This document shows, piece after piece, positions 16,188-23,601 of a stretch of DNA of 31,416 nucleotides. This stretch comes from a virus. The notes under the pieces were generated by a model. It did not search any database. It was not told the DNA's origin and saw only the letters and a list, made by a program, of their open reading frames with translations. The position numbers and the translations under genes were made by a program. Numbering within the stretch: the stretch's first letter is position 1; each line of letters starts with the position of its first letter. The DNA lies in IMG/VR virus record IMGVR_UViG_3300021962_000409, positions 1 to 31,416 of that record, one strand, 5' to 3'.

Positions 16188-16985
16188 ATGTCCTATTTAT
16201 CTTCGAAAAAAATCTACCCTGGTAACTGGGTAGAAGCTCTGAACGGTTGGTACAAGAATATTGATACCAACGATGATGGTACTAATAACGCTTCCAAGGG
16301 CGGCCCTACTTCGGTGCTGGCCGTTCCTGGTTATCGTTATTTCCAGCAGCGTGGTTATGTGGCGGTGACCCAGACTTCTGGTGCACCTCTGGTGACCGGT
16401 AACGTGATTGTTCCGTCCCCTTACCGCCAAGACGACACTCGCCCTGACATCACCGGCATGGTGATCTCTGGTGAAGCTGCTCGTCCTGTGTATGTGTACC
16501 GCGCCGCCATTTCCGTTGGTTCTGGCTGGGGTGATGGCCGTGCTGCTAGCGGTGTGTATGCCGCTACCGGTAACGTGATTTCCTTCGGTCGCGATTCCAG
16601 CGGTCCTACTGCTGCTTCCGGCATTGGCGAAGGTCCTATCCAAGCCAACCTGACCTCCACCACCTCTGGTGACGCCGCTACCAAGATCTTCTTCACTGGT
16701 GGCAGCCAAGCCTTTGGTACCAACCCCTTCATCACCGCTACTGGCGCTGCTGGTGTGTCTGGTGGCACCCTGTACTACACCAGCACTGGTGCAGTAACTC
16801 TGAAGGTGTTCGCCAAGGGTGCTGCTAACGATACCAGCACTTCCGGCGGTATCTACATCTCTGATGCAGATTCTGCTGCAGGTCGCACCGGCTATCTGTT
16901 TGTTGAAGTGTGCTACATCCAGCCCGATGATGCTCCTGCATATGAGGACATGGATGAGTATCTTCTTGGTCGTACCGTTAGCTGA
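16188..16985 (+). CDS. capsid decoration-like protein
   Basis: 265 residues, rich in Gly, Thr, Ser and Ala, beta-type, with few charged residues (e.g. GSQAFGTNPFITATG). The start ATG follows an AACGGGAAAAATAA leader. Codon use is as G/C-biased as in the capsid gene, suggesting high expression in the same transcript. Its place next to the major capsid and its composition suggest a head decoration or head-fibre protein; no homologue recognised. It resembles in style the protein at 20428. Confidence 0.75.
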   Translation: MSYLSSKKIYPGNWVEALNGWYKNIDTNDDGTNNASKGGPTSVLAVPGYRYFQQRGYVAVTQTSGAPLVTGNVIVPSPYRQDDTRPDITGMVISGEAARPVYVYRAAISVGSGWGDGRAASGVYAATGNVISFGRDSSGPTAASGIGEGPIQANLTSTTSGDAATKIFFTGGSQAFGTNPFITATGAAGVSGGTLYYTSTGAVTLKVFAKGAANDTSTSGGIYISDADSAAGRTGYLFVEVCYIQPDDAPAYEDMDEYLLGRTVS

Positions 16986-16997
16986 TTAGGTTAAACT

Positions 16998-17020
16998 AAG
17001 ACCAGTAATACACTGGTCTT
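16998..17020 (+). other. perfect 9-bp hairpin abutting the HhH gene start
   Basis: AAGACCAGT (16998-17006), loop AATAC, ACTGGTCTT (17012-17020). The stem is perfect and its last base is directly next to the ATG at 17021. In mRNA this would sit in the ribosome footprint and could gate translation or form a transcript end between capsid-type genes and the HhH gene. No U-run follows, so it is not a classic terminator. Sequence is certain; function is inference. Confidence 0.6.
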
Positions 17021-17449
17021 ATGTCAGCTACTGCGGCAATGCTTTATCAGCACAAAAAAACAGGCGCACGAGTCAAGATTGTAAGCGAATGGGATAACGG
17101 CGATTGGTTCATGGTCGAAGACCAGGACGGTCGCCTTTATACTGCTTACAAGACTGAATTAACGCCTGATGAAGAGGCTACCAAGAAGGTGAAAACTCTT
17201 CAGGTAAAAGATAAAGCAGCACAGGAAGAGCCTCGCACTTTCCCCCCTGACAACCGTTTAAATATCAATACAGCTACCGCTCAAATGATCGCTGATCATA
17301 TTAAGGGTATCGGATTGAAGACAGCTCGCGAGATAAAAGATCTTCAGATGTCACTATCGGGTGAAAGATTTAATAATCTTGAGCAGTTGCGACAAATCAA
17401 AAGAGTTGATTGGGACGCTGTTTTTGCAGCAGACCTGGTCCGCGTTTAG
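17021..17449 (+). CDS. ComEA-like helix-hairpin-helix DNA-binding protein
   Basis: 142 residues. The N-terminus (about 8-48) is a small beta-rich SH3/KOW-like stretch (HKKTGARVKIVSEWDNGDWF); a charged linker follows; residues 80-135 carry a ComEA-type HhH fold: LNINTA (80-85), a helix, the GIG hairpin (96-98), and the second half with an F-x-x-L-E-x-L-R motif. HhH domains bind DNA backbone without sequence specificity; in bacteria ComEA does so during DNA uptake. In a virion operon it may help hold or thread the genome, which is inference. It sits before a terminator and behind the hairpin at 16998. Confidence 0.78.
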   Translation: MSATAAMLYQHKKTGARVKIVSEWDNGDWFMVEDQDGRLYTAYKTELTPDEEATKKVKTLQVKDKAAQEEPRTFPPDNRLNINTATAQMIADHIKGIGLKTAREIKDLQMSLSGERFNNLEQLRQIKRVDWDAVFAADLVRV

Positions 17450-17471
17450 TCAAGGCTTCTATAACTAACAG

Positions 17472-17494
17472 CCCCTGGGAAACCAGGGGTTTTT
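17472..17494 (+). terminator. intrinsic terminator
   Basis: Perfect 7-bp GC-rich stem CCCCTGG / CCAGGGG with a GAAA tetraloop, followed by five Ts. It ends the capsid-decoration-HhH transcript and separates it from the peptidase gene at 17523. This is the clearest rho-independent terminator in the window. Confidence 0.92.
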
Positions 17495-17522
17495 CCGTTT
17501 TACAATAAAAATAAAACATAAG

Positions 17523-18146
17523 ATGGCCGAAAGATCAATTGTTGATATTGGCAAATACCTGCAACGTTTTGGTTTACGTGTAGGTGAAAATCCAGCCTTT
17601 GGTGGTGTTGGCGGGGGACATTCTCCTACTGGATATCATCCAAAAGGTTTAGCAATTGATGTTACTGATTGGCGTCCTGATGTTGCTCCTGCTTACGAAG
17701 GAGGGAAACCTATCTCCTGGAAGCAACGCACAGGGGAGTTAAGTTGGCGTGCAAAACAGTTAGGAGCATTTAACGAGGCTTTGGGACCTGGGGATCCAGG
17801 GCACGACACACATGTGCACCTGGCGCTCCAAGGTAAGAAATACCTGACAGACCAGCAGCTTGAATGGCTTGCCACTGGTCGATACAAAACCCCAGAAGGG
17901 AAGTTAACAGATGTGATGCCAACAGCAACACAGCCAGTATCTTCTGAGAATCCTGGATCTGTTAATACGTTAAATGAGACTGCCTCTTTATTTGGTGCTT
18001 TACTTAATGCACTGCAACCAAAGAAGAAAACATTACAAGAAACATTAACGCAATCATTGCTTGCTGATGCAATGTCTCCACAGCGTTCATCTTCTTTATT
18101 AATGCAGGCTTCCACTGGCCCTCTAGATGAAATTATCTACGGATAA
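17523..18146 (+). CDS. M15-type peptidoglycan peptidase
   Basis: 207 residues. A zinc peptidase core fits the M15/hedgehog DD-peptidase fold: HPKGLAID (H39 and D46, with the S/G-rich loop before) and the late HVH (H97/H99, with H94 nearby) give the usual H-D-H zinc ligand set. Such enzymes cut peptide cross-links in the wall, here probably from the particle during entry, since it lies among structural genes far from the lysis cassette. The C-terminal third (from about 130) is Thr/Ser-rich and helical without known domain. The start follows an AT-rich leader after the terminator. Good family assignment, exact bond cleaved unknown. Confidence 0.8.
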   Translation: MAERSIVDIGKYLQRFGLRVGENPAFGGVGGGHSPTGYHPKGLAIDVTDWRPDVAPAYEGGKPISWKQRTGELSWRAKQLGAFNEALGPGDPGHDTHVHLALQGKKYLTDQQLEWLATGRYKTPEGKLTDVMPTATQPVSSENPGSVNTLNETASLFGALLNALQPKKKTLQETLTQSLLADAMSPQRSSSLLMQASTGPLDEIIYG

Positions 18147-18183
18147 CTAGCGTTTATAATTGATAACATAACGGAAATAGACT

Positions 18184-18645
18184 GTGCAGCTGTCTGATTT
18201 TGACAAAAGCAGGGTCCGGTATCACCTGGGCTACTTCACGGTTTCCGTGCCAGCGGGCGATTATGCTCGTTTGGAAGAAGCCATGAATACGGTCCCAGAC
18301 TCGTATTTCTACGACAAGATCATTATTCAGATTGGTCGTTGTGATACGGCAGAGAAGAAGACTGAAGTCGCCACTTCACCTTCTACTCGCCTTGAAAGTA
18401 TTGCTGGTGACGTGGATCGTACGATTCGTTCCAGCAATGCCAAGGAGGCACTCAAGGTTTGGGATGAGATTTATCTCTACGAAACCAACCGTTTAGCAAA
18501 CATCCTTTACGTCCCGAACTATAAGGATCCGTTCCAAGCCAGGTATCGTTACGAACGCTCTGGTGCTGAATTTATCCAGGCATTACCTGGTCCCGCCGAC
18601 ACAGCAGTTGGTTCTCGTCTTTATTTACATGAAGTTTGGAGGTAA
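18184..18645 (+). CDS. unknown connector-like virion protein
   Basis: 153 residues from GTG at 18184; no in-frame ATG is upstream and a TATAAT-like box (18155-18160) precedes it. The protein is an alpha/beta mixture with a charged middle (ESIAGDVDRTIRSSNAKEAL). It ends EVWR, with the next gene's ribosome site GGAGG inside its last codons. Size and place after capsid genes resemble head-tail connector proteins, but I recognise no motif. Function inferred from position only. Confidence 0.7.
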   Translation: MQLSDFDKSRVRYHLGYFTVSVPAGDYARLEEAMNTVPDSYFYDKIIIQIGRCDTAEKKTEVATSPSTRLESIAGDVDRTIRSSNAKEALKVWDEIYLYETNRLANILYVPNYKDPFQARYRYERSGAEFIQALPGPADTAVGSRLYLHEVWR

Positions 18646-18647
18646 TT

Positions 18648-19511
18648 ATGCCAGGACAACGAGGGGCATCTATCAGCTCTGCTGCACGAGCAAAACAAAT
18701 TAAAGAACAGCAAGCTGTTCTTAATCAATTGCGTCAAGGAAAGGGTATAGCTGGTGCCCTTCCAGCTAATCCAATTATGGGGGCGATTCAAGCATTAACA
18801 GGTGTTGGTGCTGGTCAGATCCCTCGCCTTTATGCAACAGCGCAACAAGGACAAGAACGTTTAATTGCTCGAGGTGGCTGGAATCCGGTAACGGCTGGAA
18901 GTGGGCCCATCAATGTTGGTGGTCAAACTTGGTATCCTGCTCAGAGTGGACAAGATCTTATTTATAAGCGTGCCCCTGGTCAAGTTGGTGGTCAATATGG
19001 AAGTATTCTGCAAAGCGATCAATTAAAACCGCCTGCCGCACCTAAGTTACCTCCAGCTGCAGAACGTGCATTTGAAGCTGAAAAAGCTCGTGTTGCTCAG
19101 CTAACTGCTCAAGATCCCGAGCTTCAGCGTTATGAGAAAGCTCGTGCTGCTGCCAAGACTCAAGAGGAGATGAACGCTGCACGCGATATTGGCATGCAGA
19201 TCTGGCAACAAAAGTATGGTAATACTCCAATGGCACAACCTAAGGGTGCTGTTGGTGCATTTAATCCTTTAATGCGTGATACGTTTGGTTACCAATCTGG
19301 TTCTGCTCCAGGGCAACAGATTGGTGAGCCAACACTTGGTCCATCCCCTCTGGTTCCTCAGATCGACCAGTCCCTAAACCCGGCGAGCCCTAACTATATT
19401 GGTGGTGAAGGTGCTCCTTTGATGGACTTCACGCGAGATGAAGTTACCCCTGAGTTGATCGAGGCATATCAAAAACAATTACTTCAACAGGCGGCTGCTG
19501 GACGTAAGTAA
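18648..19511 (+). CDS. unknown Gln/Ala-rich virion protein
   Basis: 288 residues. The ATG at 18648 is chosen because a GGAGG site (18638-18642) sits 5 nt before it; an earlier TTG at 18636 is in frame but lies inside the preceding gene and has no site. Ser/Ala/Gly-rich N-terminus, proline-rich stretch near residues 122-133 (KPPAAPKLPPAA), a charged helical middle and a helical Gln/Ala tail (YQKQLLQQAAAGRK). No family recognised. Likely a virion component by context. Confidence 0.74.
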   Translation: MPGQRGASISSAARAKQIKEQQAVLNQLRQGKGIAGALPANPIMGAIQALTGVGAGQIPRLYATAQQGQERLIARGGWNPVTAGSGPINVGGQTWYPAQSGQDLIYKRAPGQVGGQYGSILQSDQLKPPAAPKLPPAAERAFEAEKARVAQLTAQDPELQRYEKARAAAKTQEEMNAARDIGMQIWQQKYGNTPMAQPKGAVGAFNPLMRDTFGYQSGSAPGQQIGEPTLGPSPLVPQIDQSLNPASPNYIGGEGAPLMDFTRDEVTPELIEAYQKQLLQQAAAGRK

Positions 19512-19727
19512 TAATCTTGGCATTGCTTAGCATGTAAGCCCAACCTGCTGGACACGAATCTTTGATTCATGGGGGCCAGTGTTGTTGCTTTAAACCGATG
19601 ATTCTCTGTCCAAATCTTGTTAAACGTACCCTTGTATACCTGGCCACGACTCTGGCACTCCAAACAGTATTCGTTCCCGGTCTTAGGGCAAGTTCAAATT
19701 GGGTAGGAGAACAAAACTAATGCAGCC
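19512..19727. other. 216-nt intergenic region with antisense open frame
   Basis: A gap between two + genes. It holds a GAATC-TTT-GATTC inverted repeat and, just before the next gene, GGAG upstream of a tiny reading frame (MQPCH) that overlaps the real start at 19728. On the opposite strand a 69-codon frame runs from 19693 down to 19487 without stop, with a Cys-x6-Cys-x2-Cys pattern near its start (CPKTGNEYCLEC), but it has no good initiation codon. It may be a gene remnant or chance. I see no tRNA. Confidence 0.4.
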
Positions 19728-20402
19728 ATGTCATTAGATCCCAACGCTCTTCTTATTGCTAAACGCATGCAAGCTGCGGGTTATACTCGCGGACAGATTG
19801 CAGGTGCGCTTGGTAATTTCCAACTTGAGTCTGGATTTAATCCACGTATCAACGAAGGCGGGAAAGTTGGCGCACCTCTTGGTGTCGGCGGTTTTGGCGT
19901 AGGTCAATGGACTGCGGGTAGACAAAAAAACTTAATTAACTTTGCCAAACAAAAAGGATTAGATCCAGGTAGTGTCGAGGCACAAGCTGATTTCCTTATC
20001 CATGAATTAGCTGGTCCTGAAAAACGAGCAGGCGAGTCTCTCCGTGGAGCTGTATCGCCAGAAGAAGCTGCGCGTCGTTTCGTAACCGACTATGAACGTG
20101 CTGGCATTCCTAAAACAGAAGCTCGTCAACAAGCTGCCAGGGCAATTTATGAAAAGCTTGGGGCTTTAGATCAAACACCACAGCAAACAACAGCACAATC
20201 TCTTATTGATCCACAGGATTTGCTTGCAGCTTTTACTGGAGATTTGCTTTTAAATTCACCAAGGTTACAAGATTCTGTCTTGCAGTTAGCAATGAAGAAT
20301 ATGTCGCCTGTGCAACGTGATGTTTTTTCTGCTCAATCGTTGACACCTGTATCTCCTTATCTATCCGCATTAACTGGCAGTGCTCGATTGCCAGGATTAT
20401 AA
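19728..20402 (+). CDS. phage tail lysozyme
   Basis: 224 residues. The N-terminal 120 residues match the phage tail lysozyme fold: a helix then IAGALGNFQLESGFNP with the likely catalytic glutamate E34, a Gly-rich GFGVGQWTAGRQ loop, and the helical VEAQADFLIHEL segment. The helical stretch ending FVTDYERAG fits the typical end of the domain. Such enzymes are carried on the particle and cut peptidoglycan locally. The C-terminal 85 residues are Pro/Leu/Ser-rich without known domain. Start at 19728 follows a leader with GGAG some 20 nt upstream. Confidence 0.82.
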   Translation: MSLDPNALLIAKRMQAAGYTRGQIAGALGNFQLESGFNPRINEGGKVGAPLGVGGFGVGQWTAGRQKNLINFAKQKGLDPGSVEAQADFLIHELAGPEKRAGESLRGAVSPEEAARRFVTDYERAGIPKTEARQQAARAIYEKLGALDQTPQQTTAQSLIDPQDLLAAFTGDLLLNSPRLQDSVLQLAMKNMSPVQRDVFSAQSLTPVSPYLSALTGSARLPGL

Positions 20403-20427
20403 TAAATAAAAAATAAGGTATAGAACA

Positions 20428-21207
20428 TTGTCTTCGACTTCTACAAATAAACAGCCGTTACTGGTTGACCGTCCGCTTTTTGATTCTGTTCGAATCACAA
20501 CTCAGACGGTTGGTAGTGCGTCATCCAACACCTTATTCGTTCAGGGTGGACAAGCTCCGTCCATCCTGGTGGATATGGATGCAGAATTAAGTGAAGACAA
20601 CAATAATGGAGGTGTAGTTGATTCCATTACAATTGCACGTAATGATTTTTACCGAGCACCTGATTACACGGTTAATGCAACAACTTCTGGCACTGTTATA
20701 TCTCTTAGCAGTGGTCAAATTGTGTTTATTGCTTCCACTGGGGTCTTAAGCACCGCTGCTGCGAGTGGTTACGGTTACTATACCTATACAGGCGCTTCAA
20801 CACTTACTGGTGTTAATACTTCGCTCGTTTATTCGGGCGGCACTTCCAGCGGTTTTACTTATAACGGTGTTGCTTACGGCAATCAACCAGCTGTTACCTT
20901 TGTGTTCTACCAGACGCGTGGTACAACCACTCCAATCCCCGGCTCTGGTGATTACCGTTTACTTTTTGCAAAAACTGTTCCAGCAAATAGCGGAGTCATT
21001 GATTGCTCTGATGTAATGCCACAACTTGCGGCACCTGTCGTCCAGGCAGGAAATACTAATGGTCTTGGGCCAAGCGCACCATTACGCAACAAAGGCATTT
21101 ATTTAGAGCGTGGTGATCGCATCTACGTTGGTGTGTTCCCAGATGGAGCAAACATCTCTGGTTACACTCCTGGTGCTCACGTCACAGCTCAGGGCGGCTT
21201 CTTCTGA
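20428..21207 (+). CDS. beta-rich virion protein, decoration-like
   Basis: 259 residues from TTG at 20428: the first in-frame stop upstream is close, and no ATG or GTG precedes the conserved-looking start SSTSTNKQPLLVDRPLF. Thr/Ser/Gly-rich with many Tyr, beta-type throughout, ending VTAQGGFF. The codons are mixed. An ATAAATAAA element (20402-20410) lies 18 nt before the start. It resembles head-decoration or tail-tube-type proteins in composition. The stop is 2 nt before the next ATG. Function inferred. Confidence 0.72.
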   Translation: MSSTSTNKQPLLVDRPLFDSVRITTQTVGSASSNTLFVQGGQAPSILVDMDAELSEDNNNGGVVDSITIARNDFYRAPDYTVNATTSGTVISLSSGQIVFIASTGVLSTAAASGYGYYTYTGASTLTGVNTSLVYSGGTSSGFTYNGVAYGNQPAVTFVFYQTRGTTTPIPGSGDYRLLFAKTVPANSGVIDCSDVMPQLAAPVVQAGNTNGLGPSAPLRNKGIYLERGDRIYVGVFPDGANISGYTPGAHVTAQGGFF

Positions 21208-21209
21208 TC

Positions 21210-22760
21210 ATGGCCAAAAAGAGTGGCAACTCTTTTGGTGATTTTACACATGTAGGTAGTTTTGACCCTCGTCAGGTCAAACCTATAACCACAGAATTTT
21301 CCAAGGGTTCAGTTCGAGGTTCTTTGTATGCTGTAAACAGAGAATCTGCCTGGTCCCGCTGGAGGAGAGGGTATGAACTAGCTACAGCAACAACACACAA
21401 TAATGATTACAGCTATCCATTTCGATATGAAATTCCTAATTCCACAACAAGTGGAAATCCTTCTCCTGTAATCTCAGGTGCTTTTATTGGATATCCGACA
21501 ACAAGTAAAGAACTTGGAATGCATTGGGCTATATGGCGCTATGCGGGTTCTGTGCGTTGTGATAAGTTAACAGATCCAGTCAGTACTCAAAAACTTTTTA
21601 TTGAATCAGTTACGGAAGACGCAAATTATTGGTATGTAAAATTGGCTGGTACATGGAGTACATCCAACCCGCTCCCGGCTCCTTTTTATATCCCCGTACC
21701 AGGAGAGCCTGACGGTTTAAAACCAGCAAACACAGAGATCTTTGAAGATCGTATTATTTCTGTTGATGGAGAAATCATTGATAAAAATACAATTGATCCA
21801 TCTACACAAAAACGTTATGGTTACGTGCAAGCTGTTGTTGTTGCTATTAACCAAAACACTGGTGTTCTAACGTTTAAGAAAGCAGGATCTGTTCAGGTAA
21901 CTCCAGATGCTGTTTTTATTACTCCTTCGCCCATAGGCTTTACACCTGGGCGATACTTAATTACTGGATCAAGATATAGCTGTACTTGTCAAGATTTTAC
22001 TCGACGAGATTATTCGTTTTTATCTGCTGCTGGTGAGAGTAATAAGAAACAGTTTCCGCGCACAGGTCTTTCAAGTATTAAACCCGGTCGTTTTGAGTTA
22101 ACAAAACGAGACGGCATTCTTGACAATAATTCAATGACAAGAGCAAATCAAAATAGATCTTTACAAGTTTTTTCGCCGGAAGGATTTGAGTTAAATTATG
22201 AAGTTACAGATAGTGCGGTAGTTGATTTACGTTCAACAAGAGATAATCCAGGAGTATACAGAGAGTTTGGTTCCACGTACACAAGAAGTACATTTAATAT
22301 TGCAGTTGCTGGTTCCAGCGCTGATGGCATGCCTAACTACAACGATTATTCATCAATAACACAAAGTACAGATAAAGATTCTATTGAACAAATTACTATC
22401 ACAGCAATTGATGACACCTGGACTCCGCTATTAGACGAGCTTAGGTACTGCAAACATATTTATGCACTTAAATTTAAAGATGAAGTATTTCCTTCTGAGC
22501 CATCTGATTTTCCAGTGGGTATAGGAAGCATGGCAGCATGGGAACAAGAAATTGTTTTTAAATCGCAGAAAGAACAAGAAAGTTTGAGAGAATTTAATCA
22601 AACAAAAAATGCACTATCAAAGATGGACGTTCCTCCGTATAACTGCCAATCACCAATAATGTTTCCAATGCTTCAGCGGTTATTTAACTTTGCAACTGAT
22701 CGCATTGAAATTCAAAACTTCACAATGTTTGATAAAAATGGAAAAGAGTACACTCCTTAA
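21210..22760 (+). CDS. large beta-rich virion protein with Cys-x-Cys motif
   Basis: 516 residues, mostly beta and loop with few helices except the charged C-terminal quarter (WEQEIVFKSQKEQESLREF). A YSCTCQDF motif about halfway (near residue 255) resembles the CxC start of SWIM-like zinc sites, though the second pair is not clear. I do not recognise a family; size, composition and position next to a decoration-like gene suggest a tail or baseplate/fibre component. Ordinary codon use. The gene ends just before the structured region at 22781. Confidence 0.74.
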   Translation: MAKKSGNSFGDFTHVGSFDPRQVKPITTEFSKGSVRGSLYAVNRESAWSRWRRGYELATATTHNNDYSYPFRYEIPNSTTSGNPSPVISGAFIGYPTTSKELGMHWAIWRYAGSVRCDKLTDPVSTQKLFIESVTEDANYWYVKLAGTWSTSNPLPAPFYIPVPGEPDGLKPANTEIFEDRIISVDGEIIDKNTIDPSTQKRYGYVQAVVVAINQNTGVLTFKKAGSVQVTPDAVFITPSPIGFTPGRYLITGSRYSCTCQDFTRRDYSFLSAAGESNKKQFPRTGLSSIKPGRFELTKRDGILDNNSMTRANQNRSLQVFSPEGFELNYEVTDSAVVDLRSTRDNPGVYREFGSTYTRSTFNIAVAGSSADGMPNYNDYSSITQSTDKDSIEQITITAIDDTWTPLLDELRYCKHIYALKFKDEVFPSEPSDFPVGIGSMAAWEQEIVFKSQKEQESLREFNQTKNALSKMDVPPYNCQSPIMFPMLQRLFNFATDRIEIQNFTMFDKNGKEYTP

Positions 22761-22780
22761 CCAATAATGTATACTTATAT

Positions 22781-22798
22781 TAAGTCTCACGGGACTTA
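22781..22798 (+). terminator. possible hairpin at the end of the late operon
   Basis: TAAGTC, loop TCACGG, GACTTA: a perfect 6-bp stem 20 nt after the last structural stop. No U-run follows, so any termination or processing role is uncertain. Confidence 0.3.
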
Positions 22799-22821
22799 TT
22801 AAGCTTTCCTTTACCCCTTGC

Positions 22822-22862
22822 GAGCTGTCCCCATCGTTCGATATGGTGCGGGTACTCAGCTC
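22822..22862 (+). other. structured leader before integrase-like gene
   Basis: GAGCTG (22822-22827) pairs perfectly with CAGCTC (22857-22862), enclosing a second nested pairing CCAT/ATGG around a GTTCGAT loop. The 41-nt element ends 8 nt before the ATG at 22871. It could be a regulatory RNA structure; the GTTCGAT loop recalls a tRNA T-loop, and integrases often use tRNA genes as att sites. No complete tRNA is present. Confidence 0.4.
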
Positions 22863-22870
22863 ATACTGAT

Positions 22871-23293
22871 ATGACTCACCAAGCGCCCCTGGATCAGCGG
22901 ATCGTGGATGAGTATTTCCGCTTAGCATCCAGCAGAAAAACTAAAGACGTTGCCTGGCTTTATGGTATGGTCGCAACTTATGGCTTAAAGCCAGAAGAGC
23001 TGTGTGGGATTGACTGGGGACCAGATACCTCTCTATCTGTTCTTGGTAAAAAGCGACTTGTACGCCCACTTCATCCACAGTGGGTTTTCTTGTTTGAGCT
23101 AAAAGAAAAGCAGCCCCGCAATTTGCAGAGCTGCTTATTGTCCCTTTCTTCGTCCCTTTATGAAGCAATGGCTTTTCAGAATGTTGAACTCAACATCACT
23201 GATTTAGTCCTTGCTCATAAACTCCGCAAAAATCACTATAGGCAGCTCAAGCAACAGAAGGCATCATACCCTGCTTTTGCAGGTGTTTCCTGA
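22871..23293 (+). CDS. truncated tyrosine-recombinase-like protein
   Basis: 140 residues. The segment WLYGMVATYGLKPEEL (29-44), then RLVRPLHPQWV (62-72), and AHKLRKNHY (115-123) align by eye with the catalytic domain of picocyanobacterial integrases: the catalytic first arginine of YGLRPxEL is Lys40, the second-box HxxR is present (H116, R119), and the C-terminal tyrosine motif is absent because the frame ends soon after. So it looks like an integrase that has lost its N-terminal and nucleophile parts, possibly inactive or kept for DNA binding. Its 3' end overlaps the convergent HTH gene by 47 nt. The start at 22871 follows the structured leader. Confidence 0.68.
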   Translation: MTHQAPLDQRIVDEYFRLASSRKTKDVAWLYGMVATYGLKPEELCGIDWGPDTSLSVLGKKRLVRPLHPQWVFLFELKEKQPRNLQSCLLSLSSSLYEAMAFQNVELNITDLVLAHKLRKNHYRQLKQQKASYPAFAGVS

Positions 23294-23465
23294 CAGCTGA
23301 AACATTCCAGCGATAGCTGTCCCTGGAGAAAGTACCAGGGAATGCAGCAAAGTGTGGACCCAGCTTCAGAGTGCCGTCATCGCGGTACTTGAAGAGCGTC
23401 TTGCGGTCAATGCCCAGGAGTTCTTCTGCTTGCTGGGCCGAGACCCAGCCTGGATGCTTAGCCAT
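23247..23465 (-). CDS. excisionase-like HTH protein
   Basis: A 72-residue, Lys/Arg-rich protein on the opposite strand. WVSAQQAEELLGIDRKTLFKY forms a winged-helix/MerR-type DNA-binding helix pair of the kind used by phage excisionases and small regulators in cyanobacteria; the following segment (RDSYRWNVSAVRKHLQ) is the wing and last helix. It is the convergent partner of the integrase-like gene, matching an int/xis pair. Upstream lie a TTGACA-N16-TAAGGT promoter-like pair and helical-phase direct repeats (23499-23518), which suggest self-regulation. Family call is by eye, role inferred. Confidence 0.74.
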   Translation of the reverse strand: MAKHPGWVSAQQAEELLGIDRKTLFKYRDDGTLKLGPHFAAFPGTFSRDSYRWNVSAVRKHLQKQGMMPSVA

Positions 23466-23489
23466 TGGAGTGGCAGTGGTTACTCATAT

Positions 23490-23518
23490 ACCTTATCCGG
23501 CGTCAAGGGGGTGTCAAG
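23490..23518 (-). promoter_or_regulatory. promoter and operator-like direct repeats of the HTH gene
   Basis: On the minus strand, TTGACA (complement of 23512-23517) and TAAGGT (complement of 23490-23495) are spaced 16 nt, close to a sigma-70 type promoter for the HTH gene at 23465. Overlapping it on the + strand, GGCGTCAAG (23499-23507) and GGTGTCAAG (23510-23518) are 8 of 9 identical, starting exactly 11 bp apart, about one helical turn. Such spacing lets a protein bind both copies on one face, as excisionases do. Confidence 0.55.
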
Positions 23519-23601
23519 AGCCTTAATTAAAATTTTATCTCTTTACTTGGTCTGAGAAAATGTGTGGGGAAATTAAAATGAATTAACGGCAATTAAATAG
23601 C

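Noticed and set aside
16197-16709. Antisense frame across the decoration-like gene
   Set aside because: Same codon-bias effect as over the capsid; low-complexity His/Thr/Gly translation.
19512-19727. Possible tRNA in the intergenic region
   Set aside because: Only a short GAATC/GATTC repeat is found; no acceptor stem, D-arm and T-arm set could be built.
22822-22862. Complete tRNA gene before the integrase-like gene
   Set aside because: T-loop-like GTTCGAT is present but the rest of the cloverleaf is not.
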